37,310 nucleotides of DNA from Chara braunii (Eukaryota; Streptophyta; Charophyceae; Charales; Characeae): assembly GCA_003427395.1 (NCBI GenBank), contig BFEA01000886.1, positions 67,285 to 104,594 on the forward strand, in the 5' to 3' direction. Position 1 is the first letter of the stretch. The number at the start of each line of letters is the position of its first letter. A program made the translations under genes and the position numbers. The notes beneath the pieces are model-generated. The model saw only the letters and a program-made list of their open reading frames with translations, made no database searches and was not told the origin of the DNA. Positions 19,999-30,434 of this stretch are shown here, piece after piece.

Positions 19999-21396
19999 AT
20001 GGCAGAGAACCAAGGTCCACATGACGATTCAACCAACACTAATTTATCCACCGTTCCAACCTTCTCTTCACCTGCGGATAGGTCCTTGCATGTTCCGTGG
20101 AAGCGTCGCAAACGCCTTCGATGTTGTGAAAGGGCTGTTAAGGATCCTCGAATGTTTTCGCCAATGGTGTCAGAGTGTACTGGGTGTCCTTCCCTTCTTC
20201 CAGGTCAAGTCGGTTTGTCTTCGTTAGACTGCCCTTCTTCCTCATCAAACCATGGATTGAGATTGCATATAGGTTCGAATATTACTCTCAGTCGCTCTGC
20301 GAGTGACACACCAATGTCATCACAACACGAACACCTCAAACGCGGACCACCAGTTTCCCAAAGTCGTCGAACCCGAAGGTCTTTAGAACAGGCGGTAGGT
20401 GCTGCAAGTGAGGGGATTGCTCCCAGGAAAGATAAACAACAGATGGTAACTCAAGATGATGGTCCTGATTGTTCTCCCGAAGAACAATATAGTGATAGGT
20501 CTCTATTTTTTCGACAAGCGATTCCATCGATGAATGATTTCACAAGCCCTGTGTTTTTCAAAAGAACGGGTCAAGGAAATATTAATGTTCATACGGATTC
20601 CATTAGTTGTCAAGAAAATCTTTTTATGACCTTGCAATATGAACATCCACTTGAAATTCATACGGATGTCGCAATAAATGCAGATTCCATTTCGATGGTC
20701 GAAAGATCGGTTTTACTCGATGATTTTCTCTTGCACTCGTCTCAGGTGCACAATCGTTCATCGTCGACATTGACTGGAGATCTCCGGCAAAAATGTGTGG
20801 AGAACAACCTTTCTCCCACTTTCACAAATGTTCATGGACATTCATCTGCTGTTGCCACGGCCCAACCGAATACTCCGAACACATTAAGTAGAATGTTTAT
20901 TGAATCTCATAATCGACGGAAAATATTATTATTGTGGAAACCGATTCGTTCAAGGCGCAACAGACGGTACCGTATGTTGTTGATTCGACGACTGCGTGCG
21001 AATAAAGTCGTGCGTCGTTTGGAACTTGGATCTTTGTCGTTGATGCCTCACCGTGTGTCATCGGGCTATGATGCAAGTGGAAAGGTTGTTGAAAGTACTG
21101 TAGAGGCTGATGAAGGATCGAAACAAGTCGATAGAACGAATGTGAATGAACCATGTTCTACGTCGTGTATAATTTCAAAACGAGGGAAAAGTCAGGGAAG
21201 ACGACCAAACTTTCATGTTAAACGTATGCGTGCATTGAGAGCTGCGGTTAAGAATCATAGGAGGAAAGAAGATGTACGTGCTCATAAAGATTTTATGCGG
21301 GGTGTGAGGCGAAGTTTGTTCGCTGTCGGGGTTCTCGGGCGAGGCACTCGCGGAGTCTGTCATCCCGAACGAGACAATCGCAAAATCCATCCATGA
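19999..21396 (+). CDS. Helitron Rep protein, N-terminal extension
   Basis: The start is the ATG at 19999 in strong context (AACATGG), 12 bases inside the longer open frame. The 465-residue frame has no stop. It begins polar and Ser/Thr-rich, becomes Arg/Lys-rich after about residue 310 (RRNRRYRMLLIRRLRANK), and ends by overlapping ATGA with the next frame, which carries the zinc finger. I see no named domain, but plant Helitron Rep proteins commonly have a long, poorly conserved basic N-terminus here. The change of frame near 21280-21396 is probably a frameshift in one original ORF rather than two genes. Confidence 0.6.
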   Translation: MAENQGPHDDSTNTNLSTVPTFSSPADRSLHVPWKRRKRLRCCERAVKDPRMFSPMVSECTGCPSLLPGQVGLSSLDCPSSSSNHGLRLHIGSNITLSRSASDTPMSSQHEHLKRGPPVSQSRRTRRSLEQAVGAASEGIAPRKDKQQMVTQDDGPDCSPEEQYSDRSLFFRQAIPSMNDFTSPVFFKRTGQGNINVHTDSISCQENLFMTLQYEHPLEIHTDVAINADSISMVERSVLLDDFLLHSSQVHNRSSSTLTGDLRQKCVENNLSPTFTNVHGHSSAVATAQPNTPNTLSRMFIESHNRRKILLLWKPIRSRRNRRYRMLLIRRLRANKVVRRLELGSLSLMPHRVSSGYDASGKVVESTVEADEGSKQVDRTNVNEPCSTSCIISKRGKSQGRRPNFHVKRMRALRAAVKNHRRKEDVRAHKDFMRGVRRSLFAVGVLGRGTRGVCHPERDNRKIHP

Positions 21397-23439
21397 GAAA
21401 TCGAAATTCAATAAACAATCGTGAAGATGGTGAACTAAATAGTCGCGAGGAAGAAATGAATGATTCGCATGGTGTTCCGACTCCTGATCTTAATGCACTC
21501 CCATCGGCACCCGTGGCAACAACGTATGCGGCGGTTAAGAACAAAGTTGCGATTTTTGGGAATGCTAGCACTATTGAACCATTCGGGATTGGCGGTCGAG
21601 ATCCGTGTAAGCATTGTGGTGCTAAATTGTGGCATCATGAAACAAAATGGACAAAGATGTGTTGCCGAAAAGGTACAAAACGTTGTCCTTTACGGGAATG
21701 GCATTGTGAAGGCTCTCGGAACATGAGATTCTTTCCCTTTGGACTTCTCAAAGTTTCGACGACCGATTCCTTCGAAACAATGCGAGGATAATTAATAATA
21801 GTTTATCCCTCGCATCCTCACGGTTGAAGCAACCGAGCGATGATGTTCAAGGATTCCAGGGCCAACTTCGGGCTCAAGGTCCAATCTTTCATCGTATTCG
21901 TGCATTGGCTGTCGGGGAAGGGGAACGTCCTTAGTTTGCGCAACTATACTTGCACGATCCTCAACGTTTGGACGATGCAATTAATCGAAGGGTAGATTTC
22001 CTTAATTTACCTACACGTACATCCGATGCCGAACTTGATCGAGCAAAACGCATATTGAGAAGGTTTCACGAATTGCTACAACAATGTAACAATTACGTGA
22101 AGGACTTTATGACAGTTGCTGACCTTCCTCAGGAACCCTTGAATGAGAGGAAGTTTGTCATAAATCCGGATGCCATACCTGAGGAGGAACATGCAAGGCG
22201 TTATAACCATCCTATGGGTCTACATGAGGTCTGTGTTCTGATGGTCGATGAACTCCTTCCTCGTGAGCTCGAGATTCGTTTGCGTGCTCCTCTTCCTGGT
22301 GAGCGGCAGACAGTTGTGGTTCCAGAATATTCTCGAGCGCACGACTGCTTAAGGTTTGTTTTACTTTTTCCGGAGGGAATTGATAGTTGGTCTGTCCGAC
22401 GTGCCTCGGAGGCTGGATGACCGCCAGGACTTAGTGCCAAGGAGTACTATGCATTTCACCTTAACGAGCATGATCCCTCCGTTTAAAATGGGTGAGATTC
22501 CATCAAAAAGAATTGCGCTCAGAGTATTATCAGGATTTACGAGACGCTGTGGAACAAAATCAACGTGGTGACGATATTGGGACAAAAGTGGTTTTACCGT
22601 CAACGTTCACTGGAGGGCCCCGATATATGAGTGAAAGATATCATGACAGCATGGCAATTGTGAGACGATTCGAAAAACCGGATCTTTTTATCACTATGGC
22701 GTGCAACACTAACTGGCCGGAGATCAAACAAGCCCTGTTGCCAGGTCAATGTCCTAATGACAGACCGGATCTTTTCGCGCGAGTGTTCAAAGGTTATCTT
22801 GCACAGCTGATTGATGAGATAAAGAACAAACGGATCTTTCGTAGGGTGAGTGGAATGCTGTATGTGGTGGAGTTTCAGAAAAGGGGTCTACCACATGCAC
22901 ATATATTGGTTATCCTGCATCCGGATGATAAAATTCGGGATGCGGATGCTGTTGACAATGTGGTGTGTGCTGAGATTCCTCCGGAAGGGGAATTGAGAAA
23001 AAAGGTAGCCAAGTTCATGTTACATGGGATTTGTGGTGCGGGGAAACGCGATGCTTCGTGTACGGAGGATGGAGAATGCACAAAAGGGTTTCCGAAAGAC
23101 TTCATTTCTACAACGACATTCAAAGACGAACAAACGTACCCTTCGTATAGGAGAAGGAAACCAAGTGACGGTGGTTTTACGATTGTTCAAAATGGTGTCG
23201 TTTACGACAATCGCCGTGTGGTCCCGTATAACCCGTACTTGCTAATGAGGTTTAATTGCCAATTGAATGTTGAATATTGTGCTAACATCAAGGCATGCAA
23301 GTACGTGTATAAGTACGTGTACAAAGGGTGCGATCGTGCTATGGTTTGCGAGCAGGATAATAATGCGGCCATCGATGAAGTTAAATTGTATCAAGATATG
23401 CGTGTTGTAGGTGCAATCCTTAGTGTTATTCCATCTTGA
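21393..23439 (+). pseudogene. Helitron Rep: zinc finger and HUH nuclease domain, broken
   Basis: A Cys zinc finger (PCKHCGAKLW...CCRKG) lies at 21606-21680. After a frame change comes the Helitron-like N domain with FHRIRAL and FAQLYLHDPQ, then VRFHQKELRSEYYQDL and YHDSMAIV. The HUH nuclease motif is RGLPHAHILV at about 22887-22916, and the Tyr motif is KYVYKYVYKG at about 23299-23328. This enzyme nicks and joins DNA strands in rolling-circle transposition. Damage includes frameshifts near 21720 and 22480, a TAG before FAQLY (Gln fits), and a TGA at 22418-22420 where the family has Gly-Trp. The segment between Rep and helicase is deleted near 23430. Confidence 0.88.
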
Positions 23440-25005
23440 CCGTATTTTTCAGGAGTCTGGAAAAAACATCCGTCAATTCTGCCTTTATTATCCAACACCC
23501 GACGGGAAAACAATTGCTGAGAACATAACCAGACATTACGAGAACAGAACCGTATCCTCGATTCTAAACGACGAGTTATCGTATGATCGGACCCAAATGC
23601 AACGCAAATATGATTCTAATTTTCGACGTCTTCGTCCACGTCAACGAGTGTTGGTGGAAAGAGTCGTTCGGCCTGTGCAAGAGAAAAGACCGTTGCGTGC
23701 TTTTGTCGATGCACCGGCTGGAACAGGAAAGACTTTTTGCATTGAAACTATTTTGGCATGCATCAGGTCCCGTTCTGCGATTGCACTGGCCGTCGCGTCC
23801 AGTGGCATAGTGGCGACTCTTTTAACGGGGGGTCGAACGTTTCACTCCCGATTTCGCGCACCTTTGAAACCTGATAACAAGCGTCCCTTCTTGATTGCGA
23901 AACAAAGTGATCTTGCGGAACTTATCCGTCGTGCTGACTTGATTGTTTGGGACGAGGCTCCGATGAGTAACAAGTTTCACTTGAAAGCTCTTGACATTAC
24001 GCTTCGAGACCTCTGTAACAATGACGAGCCGTTTGGTGGGAAAGTTCTACTTCTCGCTGGGGATTTTAGACAGGTTTTACCCGTTGTGAAACATGGATCG
24101 CGAGCGCAACAAATTGATGCGTCCATGAAAATGTCTCCTTTGTGAAAACTTTTTGAGATTCATCAACTGACTGAAAATATGCGAATCTTAAGCTTAGGGG
24201 ATGACGAAATGACACGAATGTATGACCACTTTTTTATGCGTATTAGGAATGGTGACCATCCTCGCATTGTTCCTAATGAACCTGCTGTGGTCAGATTGCC
24301 ACGTGAGATTTGTATGGATAAACCAATTGATGAATTGATTTCATGGACGTTTGATGATGTGTCCAACCATGTGGGCGATGCCGAGTATTTCTTGCCTCGA
24401 TTAATTTTATGCCCTACTAATGACGATGCCGGTTCTGTTAACAACCGTGTTCTTGACGACTTCCCTGGGGAGGTGCGTGAACTTTTCAGTATTGATTATC
24501 CTGATTCAGATGATACCGGACTTGGTATTGAGCGGGAGTTTTTTAACTCTCTCGATGAATCTGGCCTTCCACCTCACAAGCTGCGCTTAAAAATTGGTGC
24601 ACCTCTGATGCTTTTGCGAAATTTGTCACCGAAGCAAGGACTTGCAATGGCACAAGGATGATTCTGAAAAAGATCGTTAATGATGATTTGTTGGAAGTGA
24701 CAATAATGCACACGCGTAAAACAACACTAATCCCCAAGATTGATCTGACAAGCGATGGTGAGACTACTGGGTTCAAATGGTTTAGGTGGCAATTTCCAGT
24801 CCGTCTTGCTTTTGCTGTAACGATTAACAAGTCGCAAGGACAAACGGTATCACGTGTTGGGGTTTGGCTACGCAAACCGGTTTTTTCGCATGACCAACTG
24901 TATGTTGCTTTGTCGCGTGTTGGCCATCCCAACAACATCCGTGTTGCGTTGCCTGATAAGAATTTTTTTACGAAGAATATTGTATATCATGAACTTTTGG
25001 GATGA
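23411..25005 (+). pseudogene. Helitron PIF1-type helicase domain, broken
   Basis: Superfamily 1 helicase motifs occur in order: Walker A APAGTGKTF (about 23725), Walker B LIVWDEAPM (about 23940), LLLAGDFRQVLPV (about 24048), the Helitron-type LTENMR, LRLKIGAPLMLLRNLSPKQGL, INKSQGQTV and YVALSRV near the end. This half of the RepHel protein unwinds DNA during transposition. An in-frame TGA at 24143 replaces the Trp expected in SPLWK. A one-base loss near 24645 shifts the frame in the CNGTR motif, after which it reads on to a normal TGA at 25005. In working elements this is one polypeptide with Rep. Confidence 0.9.
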
Positions 25006-25083
25006 GTCCTTCTTTTTCTTTTTCATCGACCCTTGGCATTCCAAATAATTCGATCATATTATTTCTTTGCAGGCAACTCCCGA

Positions 25084-26763
25084 ATGCCGTATAAGTACGA
25101 CACTCGTGCTAAGAGGAAAGCAATGGCAACCAGCAATACCACTCAGTATGATACGAATATTACGTCGAAAGCTGGAGCCGAACATTCAGAGAGGTTGAAG
25201 AAGAGTGGGAATAATAAGAGGTCGGTGAATCTTGGAAGTGAACATCCTCGGGACGATCATCCTGTTCTGCGTGAGGTTGAACGTGAACATTCTCAACAGA
25301 ATACCCTTGAAGATGCTGAGAAAATGGTTGTGGAGGGGGATGCTGACAAGTGTCGTGCTGATGGGGATGGTTCACGTAGAGGTCAGTCGGGTAGGCCTAT
25401 CAACCTTACATTTCACGATCTCGAGGATGATAATGTCACCGATGATTCGAAAGGAGACTTGGATGAATCTACATTCGTAAGAAAAAAGAGCCGTCGTGCG
25501 AAAACTAATGTTTTGGATTCGCCCCCAGTTTCCGAGCCTACGCTCCATAATAATCGGGTGGAACGGCAACCGGTTGCTCGTGAAACGGGAACTCAGATTT
25601 TAAGAGCGCTAAATGAGCTCCCTGCTGAGGCACTTGCATCTCTTGAATTTTGTGCACCGCTCGCTAGACGTGCACGTGTTCGTGATTCGTGTTCGCAATC
25701 TCAACGCAGTGGACGCGAAAAAGATGTTTATGCCACATCGCAACCGCAAAATTGTGCGGGTGTTATTGTGGTGTCCGACGATAAGCATGAACCCGCAATC
25801 CGTGCTCCGAATCCGCACGCTTACCTTGGGAAATGGTTTGAGGATGCGAAGAAGGTTGACATACAAAATGTCTTCACTGAGCTGCTTTTTGAAATGTTTG
25901 TCAAAAGTGCCACAGTCGTAAAAGATGGACGAATATGGAAAAACTTCCTCGAGTGGAAAAGAAACAAACTCACTAATATGCAGTTGGAACGAAAATCCCT
26001 TGAGGCTCTTCCTTCAAACCTGTTAAATGTTTCGGATTTGGAGGCTTCTTCCATGTTGAATTCACTTTTGACCGATGAGTATATTGCTCTCTCTGATGAG
26101 GAGATTAGTAGGATGACATTTGATTTGCCACACTGTCCGACAGAAGGGCCCATTCCCCAACCATTTCACAGATATGCACGGATACAGCAACTTCTCAAAA
26201 GGATTCCTCCTGTGGTTGCTTCTTCCACTCCTCATTGCGCTCCGGTCCGTAGACTCCCCCTTCAAGCAGCATCTCCTCCAAATTTTCAACGTCTTGCGGA
26301 TTATGCTTCACCATCCAATATGTCAACGCCGATTGTCACTACTTCTGTTGTTGTTTCTGCTTTGTCGGCCGCTACAGCTACTCCGTCTCCTGTCAGTTGT
26401 GTTGTGCCCGCTATTACGCCATCAACAGACCATCTTCATGTCCATAGAGGACCCTTGGAACAACCAAGTTCTTCTAATTTTAACATTGTCGTCTATGACT
26501 CTCAGTCTATTGGTCCCAAAAAGACACTTGCACATCTGTCCTATCTTGACAGTTCTCACAGGGTGCAAGATATTGTGGAAGCAGCAGCGGAATTGAATAC
26601 GAGCATGAACACTTGGAGATGTGTGGATGTTGCAATTCATCTTGATTACAATCGACAAAGACAGGGTCGATTCAGAACTTTTGAGGAGTATCGTCGAAAA
26701 ATGTTGCAACAAGTTTCTATTCGTGAGGTGCTGCAAGAGTATCGTTCCAGTGAAGGAAGTTGA
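25084..26763 (+). CDS. Unrecognised 559-residue ORF, Helitron 3' accessory gene
   Basis: Fully open from the ATG at 25084 to the stop at 26763, unlike the broken RepHel just upstream. The frame extends upstream to 25033, but a strong 3' splice site (TTATTTCTTTGCAG) ends just before GGCAACTCC, so the ATG given or a spliced upstream exon is likelier. The N-terminal third is highly charged with basic patches. The middle has KWFEDAKKVDIQNVFTELLF and GRIWKNFLEWKRNK, probably helical and possibly a small DNA- or protein-binding fold. A Pro/Ser/Thr-rich linker follows (about residues 360-450), then a helical C-terminus with TFEEYRRKMLQQVSIREVLQ. I know no family for it. It may be a captured host gene or an element-encoded helper. 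Confidence 0.65.
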   Translation: MPYKYDTRAKRKAMATSNTTQYDTNITSKAGAEHSERLKKSGNNKRSVNLGSEHPRDDHPVLREVEREHSQQNTLEDAEKMVVEGDADKCRADGDGSRRGQSGRPINLTFHDLEDDNVTDDSKGDLDESTFVRKKSRRAKTNVLDSPPVSEPTLHNNRVERQPVARETGTQILRALNELPAEALASLEFCAPLARRARVRDSCSQSQRSGREKDVYATSQPQNCAGVIVVSDDKHEPAIRAPNPHAYLGKWFEDAKKVDIQNVFTELLFEMFVKSATVVKDGRIWKNFLEWKRNKLTNMQLERKSLEALPSNLLNVSDLEASSMLNSLLTDEYIALSDEEISRMTFDLPHCPTEGPIPQPFHRYARIQQLLKRIPPVVASSTPHCAPVRRLPLQAASPPNFQRLADYASPSNMSTPIVTTSVVVSALSAATATPSPVSCVVPAITPSTDHLHVHRGPLEQPSSSNFNIVVYDSQSIGPKKTLAHLSYLDSSHRVQDIVEAAAELNTSMNTWRCVDVAIHLDYNRQRQGRFRTFEEYRRKMLQQVSIREVLQEYRSSEGS

Positions 26764-26923
26764 TTGGTCTTATAAGAGAAATAGGAAGTGAGAGATGTTG
26801 ATTGGGCGGTTGTCCAGGCGTTGCGTCAATGGCAGTTTTTTTTACGGTCAGTTTCGGTTTTGATTAAGTAATTGCCCTTACTAAAGAGATAGGAAGAGAG
26901 AGAGAAATAAATGGGGGGGCTGG

Positions 26924-26955
<32 letters not shown>

Positions 26956-27441
26956 GGAGAGAGAGAGAGAGCGAGAGAGAGAGAGAGGAAAATAATTTTG
27001 ATTTGATATTATTGCGTTTTTTTATGTCAAGGTGGATTCCATTAAGCAATAATTGTGCCTTGATCATATTGCGGGCACTTGCTAACTTTAATGGAACGAT
27101 AAATCCTCATATTACACTTCTTCTCTTTGTATACTGGTGTTGGTGTTTCTTTATTCTTTGCTCTTTTGTTGCTCTCTCTCTCTCTCTCTATGTCTCTATC
27201 TTTTCTTTTCTTTCTATCTCTCTTTGTCTGTCTCTGTCTCTCCTCGGCCTTCCTCCTACTTTTTTTATGATTTAAATTGAATTTTCAATTTGTCACTTTT
27301 CTTTTTCGTCAGTTAAACTCAAACTTCGTAGCCAATTTTGGGCTATTCTTTATTACCCTAAGATTCAAATTTTTTTTTTTAAGTCTGTTTCAGTTTATGT
27401 GAGTGGTTTGTGTTAGGTTCCCTACAACATTTCTTATTTTT
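26764..27441. other. Helitron 3' non-coding region
   Basis: AT-rich, with GA microsatellite at 26898-26990 and CT microsatellite at 27172-27242; no gene. Confidence 0.6.
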
Positions 27442-27485
27442 GCGGGCATTGCCCGCACCGCCCGCACCGCGGGCGCTTAGCTAGT
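27442..27485 (+). other. Helitron 3' terminal hairpins and CTAG end
   Basis: Two 6-bp stems, GCGGGC-ATT-GCCCGC and GCCCGC-ACC-GCGGGC, sit just before CTTAGCTAG|T. A 3' hairpin about 10 bases from a CTRR end is the Helitron termination signal. Confidence 0.88.
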
Positions 27486-27846
27486 AAAGATTGTACGTCT
27501 GTGCTAAAGAAGTTACAGGGCAGGTTGATAGAGTACCCTGTCCTCAAAGTAGCAGATCCGTCCTTGCCATTTGTCGTCACCGCGGATGCAAGTCAGTATG
27601 GGATAGGCGCCGTGTTACAGCAAGACGACGGCAATGGCTACAGACCCGTAGAGTTCATGTCAGCGAGGATGCCCTCAGAGAAGGTGGCTACCTCGACATA
27701 CAAGAGAGGCACGCCTTAGAGCACAGGAAGCATTACCTGCTTGGGAGGCAGTTCAAAGTGTATTCAGACCACAAGACGCTAGGTGGCTGAAGACACAGGC
27801 CAAAATGACACCTAAGTTGACTAGGTGGGCCGCTGAGATAGACCAG
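27485..27846 (+). pseudogene. Chromovirus RNase H region, right fragment
   Basis: The same sequence as 14229-14705 with a few percent differences (for example TGTGC for TGCGC) and a deletion of about 15 bp near 27707 that breaks the frame. It then runs past the point where the left copy stops, through TKLTRWAAEI-type sequence, to a TAA at 27847. It is therefore a second diverged copy of this stretch, not simply the other side of one insertion. Confidence 0.85.
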
Positions 27847-27849
27847 TAA

Positions 27850-29445
27850 GACTTTAAGCTCAAGCCTGTTAAAGGCAAGTACAATGTAGTTGCGGACGCT
27901 CTAAGTAAGCTGTCAGACTACTTTGGAGCCATAGTTCACTATCTGGATATAGGGAGTGACCTGCAGGAAAAAGTAAGACAGGCGTATGCGCAGGACCCTA
28001 TTTATGGTGACCTCCTCAAGACAGTTAAGGAGGCCCCAGAGACCGAGCCAGAATACCGCACTACAGAGGGATTGTTATTTGAGAAGACTAGAGTAGTAGA
28101 CCGTCTGTGCGTTGCTAACAGCGAGGAGATCCGTAGTTTGATCCTAGGGGAATGCCACGACACAGAGGGACATTTCGGTTGCCAAAAGACTCGAGCCAAT
28201 CTGATGCATGCGTATACTTGGCCAGGAATGCAAGATGACTGCATAAAGTATGTCTGCAGTTGCAAAGTATGCCAGAGAAACAAGACTACTACGGGTGCCC
28301 CTCTAGGTCTTCTCAGACCCTTGCCTATTCCTGACCAGCCAGGAGACTCTTTGTCCATTGACTTTATGGATACTCAAGTCAAGAGTAGGCACAGCAAGAG
28401 CCAAGTCATGGTCATAGTTGATAGATTCAGTAAGTATGTTGTTTTTGTTCCTTTGCCTGCAGAGGCACGCACTGAGTTAGTAATTCCTAAATTTTTTGAA
28501 TTTTGGGTTAGTGAACATGGAGTCCCATTGTCCATTGTTAGTGACAGAGATACTCGTTTCACGAGTCAGAACTGGCAGGAATTGATGAGAGTTTATGGGT
28601 CAAAGTTGCTACTGTCCTCTGGCCGTCACCCAGAGACCAACGGTCGGACTGAACAGATGAACAAGATTCTGCAGCAAGTTATGCGCATGTACATCAGACC
28701 AGATCAAGTTAATTGGGATGAGATGTTGCCCAAGGTAGCCAGTGCGTACAACAACAACGTGCACTTGTCCACCTATCGCACTCCCAACGAGTTGCACAAG
28801 TCCTTTAGACCACGCAGACCGTTTGAGGGACTTAACCGGGACCAAATTCACAGGTCGCCCGGTACCAAGGAGTTTGCGATACAGCACGAGAAAGAGCTAG
28901 CTACAGCCATCGAGAACCTCAGGAAGGCCCAACACAGAATGATAGAGCAAGCCAACAAGCACCGTCGCCCATCGCAGTTCCAAGTAGGCGACTTAGTCTG
29001 GGTCAAGTCCAAAGAGTTTGCTCCTGAGGAAAACATCTCGCAGAAGTTACTGCCCGCGTATAGAGGACCGTGGCCAGTTCTAGAAGTTAAGGGCGGAGAG
29101 GATGGGCCGTCCTACACAGTCGAGATCCCAGCACACTTCCACACCTACCCCGTATTTCATGCGTCAAAGTTGTTGCCATGTGTTACAAGTCAGCAGTTTC
29201 CATCTAGAAGATCAATGATACCCCCAGACATGGACGAAAGGTACAACATTGACGGCATTGTAGGTGAAGACTTATTCAGAACAAGAGGTAGAGGTCGTCC
29301 ACAAAAACAATATAAGGTCCGGTTTGCTTATCAGGAACCAGAGGACGACCGCTGGTTTACCAGAACAGAAGTTCTAGAAACAGCTCCCGACGTAGTTAGG
29401 GCCTATGAGAGAGAGAAAAAAGGTAAAGGTCCTGCCTTGGACTAA
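27850..29445 (+). CDS. Chromovirus integrase with chromodomain, right fragment
   Basis: Open for 531 codons. KYNVVADALSK closes RNase H. The HHCC zinc domain follows (GHFGCQKT, TWPGM, CKVCQRNK). The integrase core has the three acidic residues in SIDFMD, IVSDRDTRF and PETNGRTEQMN, and FRPRRPFEG and GDLVWVKSKEF come after it. The last 60 residues (YNIDGIVGEDLF..., QYKVRFAYQEPEDDRW) resemble a chromodomain, which directs integration to particular chromatin. It ends at a TAA 38 bases before the inferred LTR. The single stop at 27847 replaces a Tyr codon in DQYDFKLKP-type sequence. Of the element's genes this is the best preserved. Confidence 0.9.
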   Translation, partial: DFKLKPVKGKYNVVADALSKLSDYFGAIVHYLDIGSDLQEKVRQAYAQDPIYGDLLKTVKEAPETEPEYRTTEGLLFEKTRVVDRLCVANSEEIRSLILGECHDTEGHFGCQKTRANLMHAYTWPGMQDDCIKYVCSCKVCQRNKTTTGAPLGLLRPLPIPDQPGDSLSIDFMDTQVKSRHSKSQVMVIVDRFSKYVVFVPLPAEARTELVIPKFFEFWVSEHGVPLSIVSDRDTRFTSQNWQELMRVYGSKLLLSSGRHPETNGRTEQMNKILQQVMRMYIRPDQVNWDEMLPKVASAYNNNVHLSTYRTPNELHKSFRPRRPFEGLNRDQIHRSPGTKEFAIQHEKELATAIENLRKAQHRMIEQANKHRRPSQFQVGDLVWVKSKEFAPEENISQKLLPAYRGPWPVLEVKGGEDGPSYTVEIPAHFHTYPVFHASKLLPCVTSQQFPSRRSMIPPDMDERYNIDGIVGEDLFRTRGRGRPQKQYKVRFAYQEPEDDRWFTRTEVLETAPDVVRAYEREKKGKGPALD

Positions 29446-29483
29446 GTTATTCTAGGAGGACCTCGAATTTTGGCCGGCGGGAG

Positions 29484-30434
29484 TGAAACGGTATTCACCT
29501 GTTCACAGTAGCGAATGCAGATCCCAGGGCTCGATCCCTAGACTTTACCTTACCTGTGTACATTACCTGTGTCGACCCCAGGAGTTGAACCCACAACCTG
29601 TGTCTGTTCCCACAGTTGATAGATTGTCGTAGGGTCTGTAGATTGTAGGGGTTCGATCTTTAGACCTATAGAATAGTGGTCTTAGGGAGTTCTAGAAGTC
29701 GTAGCTGTAGGACCTCTGAAAGGTCAAGGTTGTAGCTGCTACAATCCTGAAAGGTCAAGGTCGTAGCTGCTACGGTATCCAAAAGGCCAGGACCGATACT
29801 TTCGAAAGGTTCTAGTATTGGCCTTTCGCAGCTGCTCACGTTTAGGCTGAGGCAAGTGGGCAAGTGGTGGAGTCTACCCGTGCTGAGTCAGCAGTCCCAG
29901 TCCCAGTCAGTCCTAGTCCACTCAAGCAAGTACCGTACGAGACTGTGTGCACCACGGGCATGGGAAAGGGCCAGACCAACGAGCTACATAAGTATTAAGA
30001 GGCAGCGCCCAGCCATTCATTCATTCCTGCGTAAGCCATGCGGAAGCGCTGCCACAGCGACGTGTGCGAGGTGGTCTGCAGTGTGCTGGAAGACGAAGTG
30101 GGCGAGACGGAGAGCTTAGCCATAGCAATAGAGGTAGCAGCGGCCATAGCCGCCATAGCTAGGAGTAGAGTGTAGTGTGTGTGTGCGTATGTGTACATTG
30201 AGTTGCGTGTGGGATATCCAGGGTGATCCTGTGCGTGTGAACAGCAAAGTTGGGATGGCGACGAACAGAGAGTGGTACAGGCGCTGTTGCGCCATAGACA
30301 TTTGAAGTGATCTTGTATCTGAACTGCGTTCTTGGTTACCATATCTCTGAATTCTGAGTGGGCGCTTGTCGCCAGTTTGCTGCGCTACCTGTTTACATGC
30401 ATGTGAGTTGCGAAAGAAAGTGAGTCTGATTGCA
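29484..30434 (+). mobile_element. 3' long terminal repeat of the chromovirus
   Basis: It starts TGAAACGG directly after the purine-rich GGCCGGCGGGAG and ends ...GATTGCA, giving the usual TG...CA ends over 951 bp. It is followed by ATAC (30435-30438), which also stands at the left junction (12840-12843), so ATAC is a likely 4-bp target duplication. Inside are two copies of TGAAAGGTCAAGG with GTAGCTGCTAC (about 29716-29772) and an AT-rich TACATAAGTATTAAG that may be the TATA box. No second LTR is present, so identity between LTRs cannot be measured. Confidence 0.75.

Larger units (their letters stand above)
16000..27484 (+). mobile_element. Helitron, about 11 kb; left end unresolved
   Basis: The right end is clear: two GC hairpins at 27442-27474, then CTTAGCTAG with CTAG ending at 27484, followed by T. 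The bases that follow (TAAAGATTG) are chromovirus sequence, and the uninterrupted site ...GGGA|TAAAG... is present at 14228/14229. This matches Helitron insertion between A and T without target duplication. Inside lie Rep and helicase coding regions plus two unrecognised ORFs. The left end (expected 5' TC) was not identified. It may lie near the CT run at 15.94 kb or within the gap, so the start given is nominal. Confidence 0.85.
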
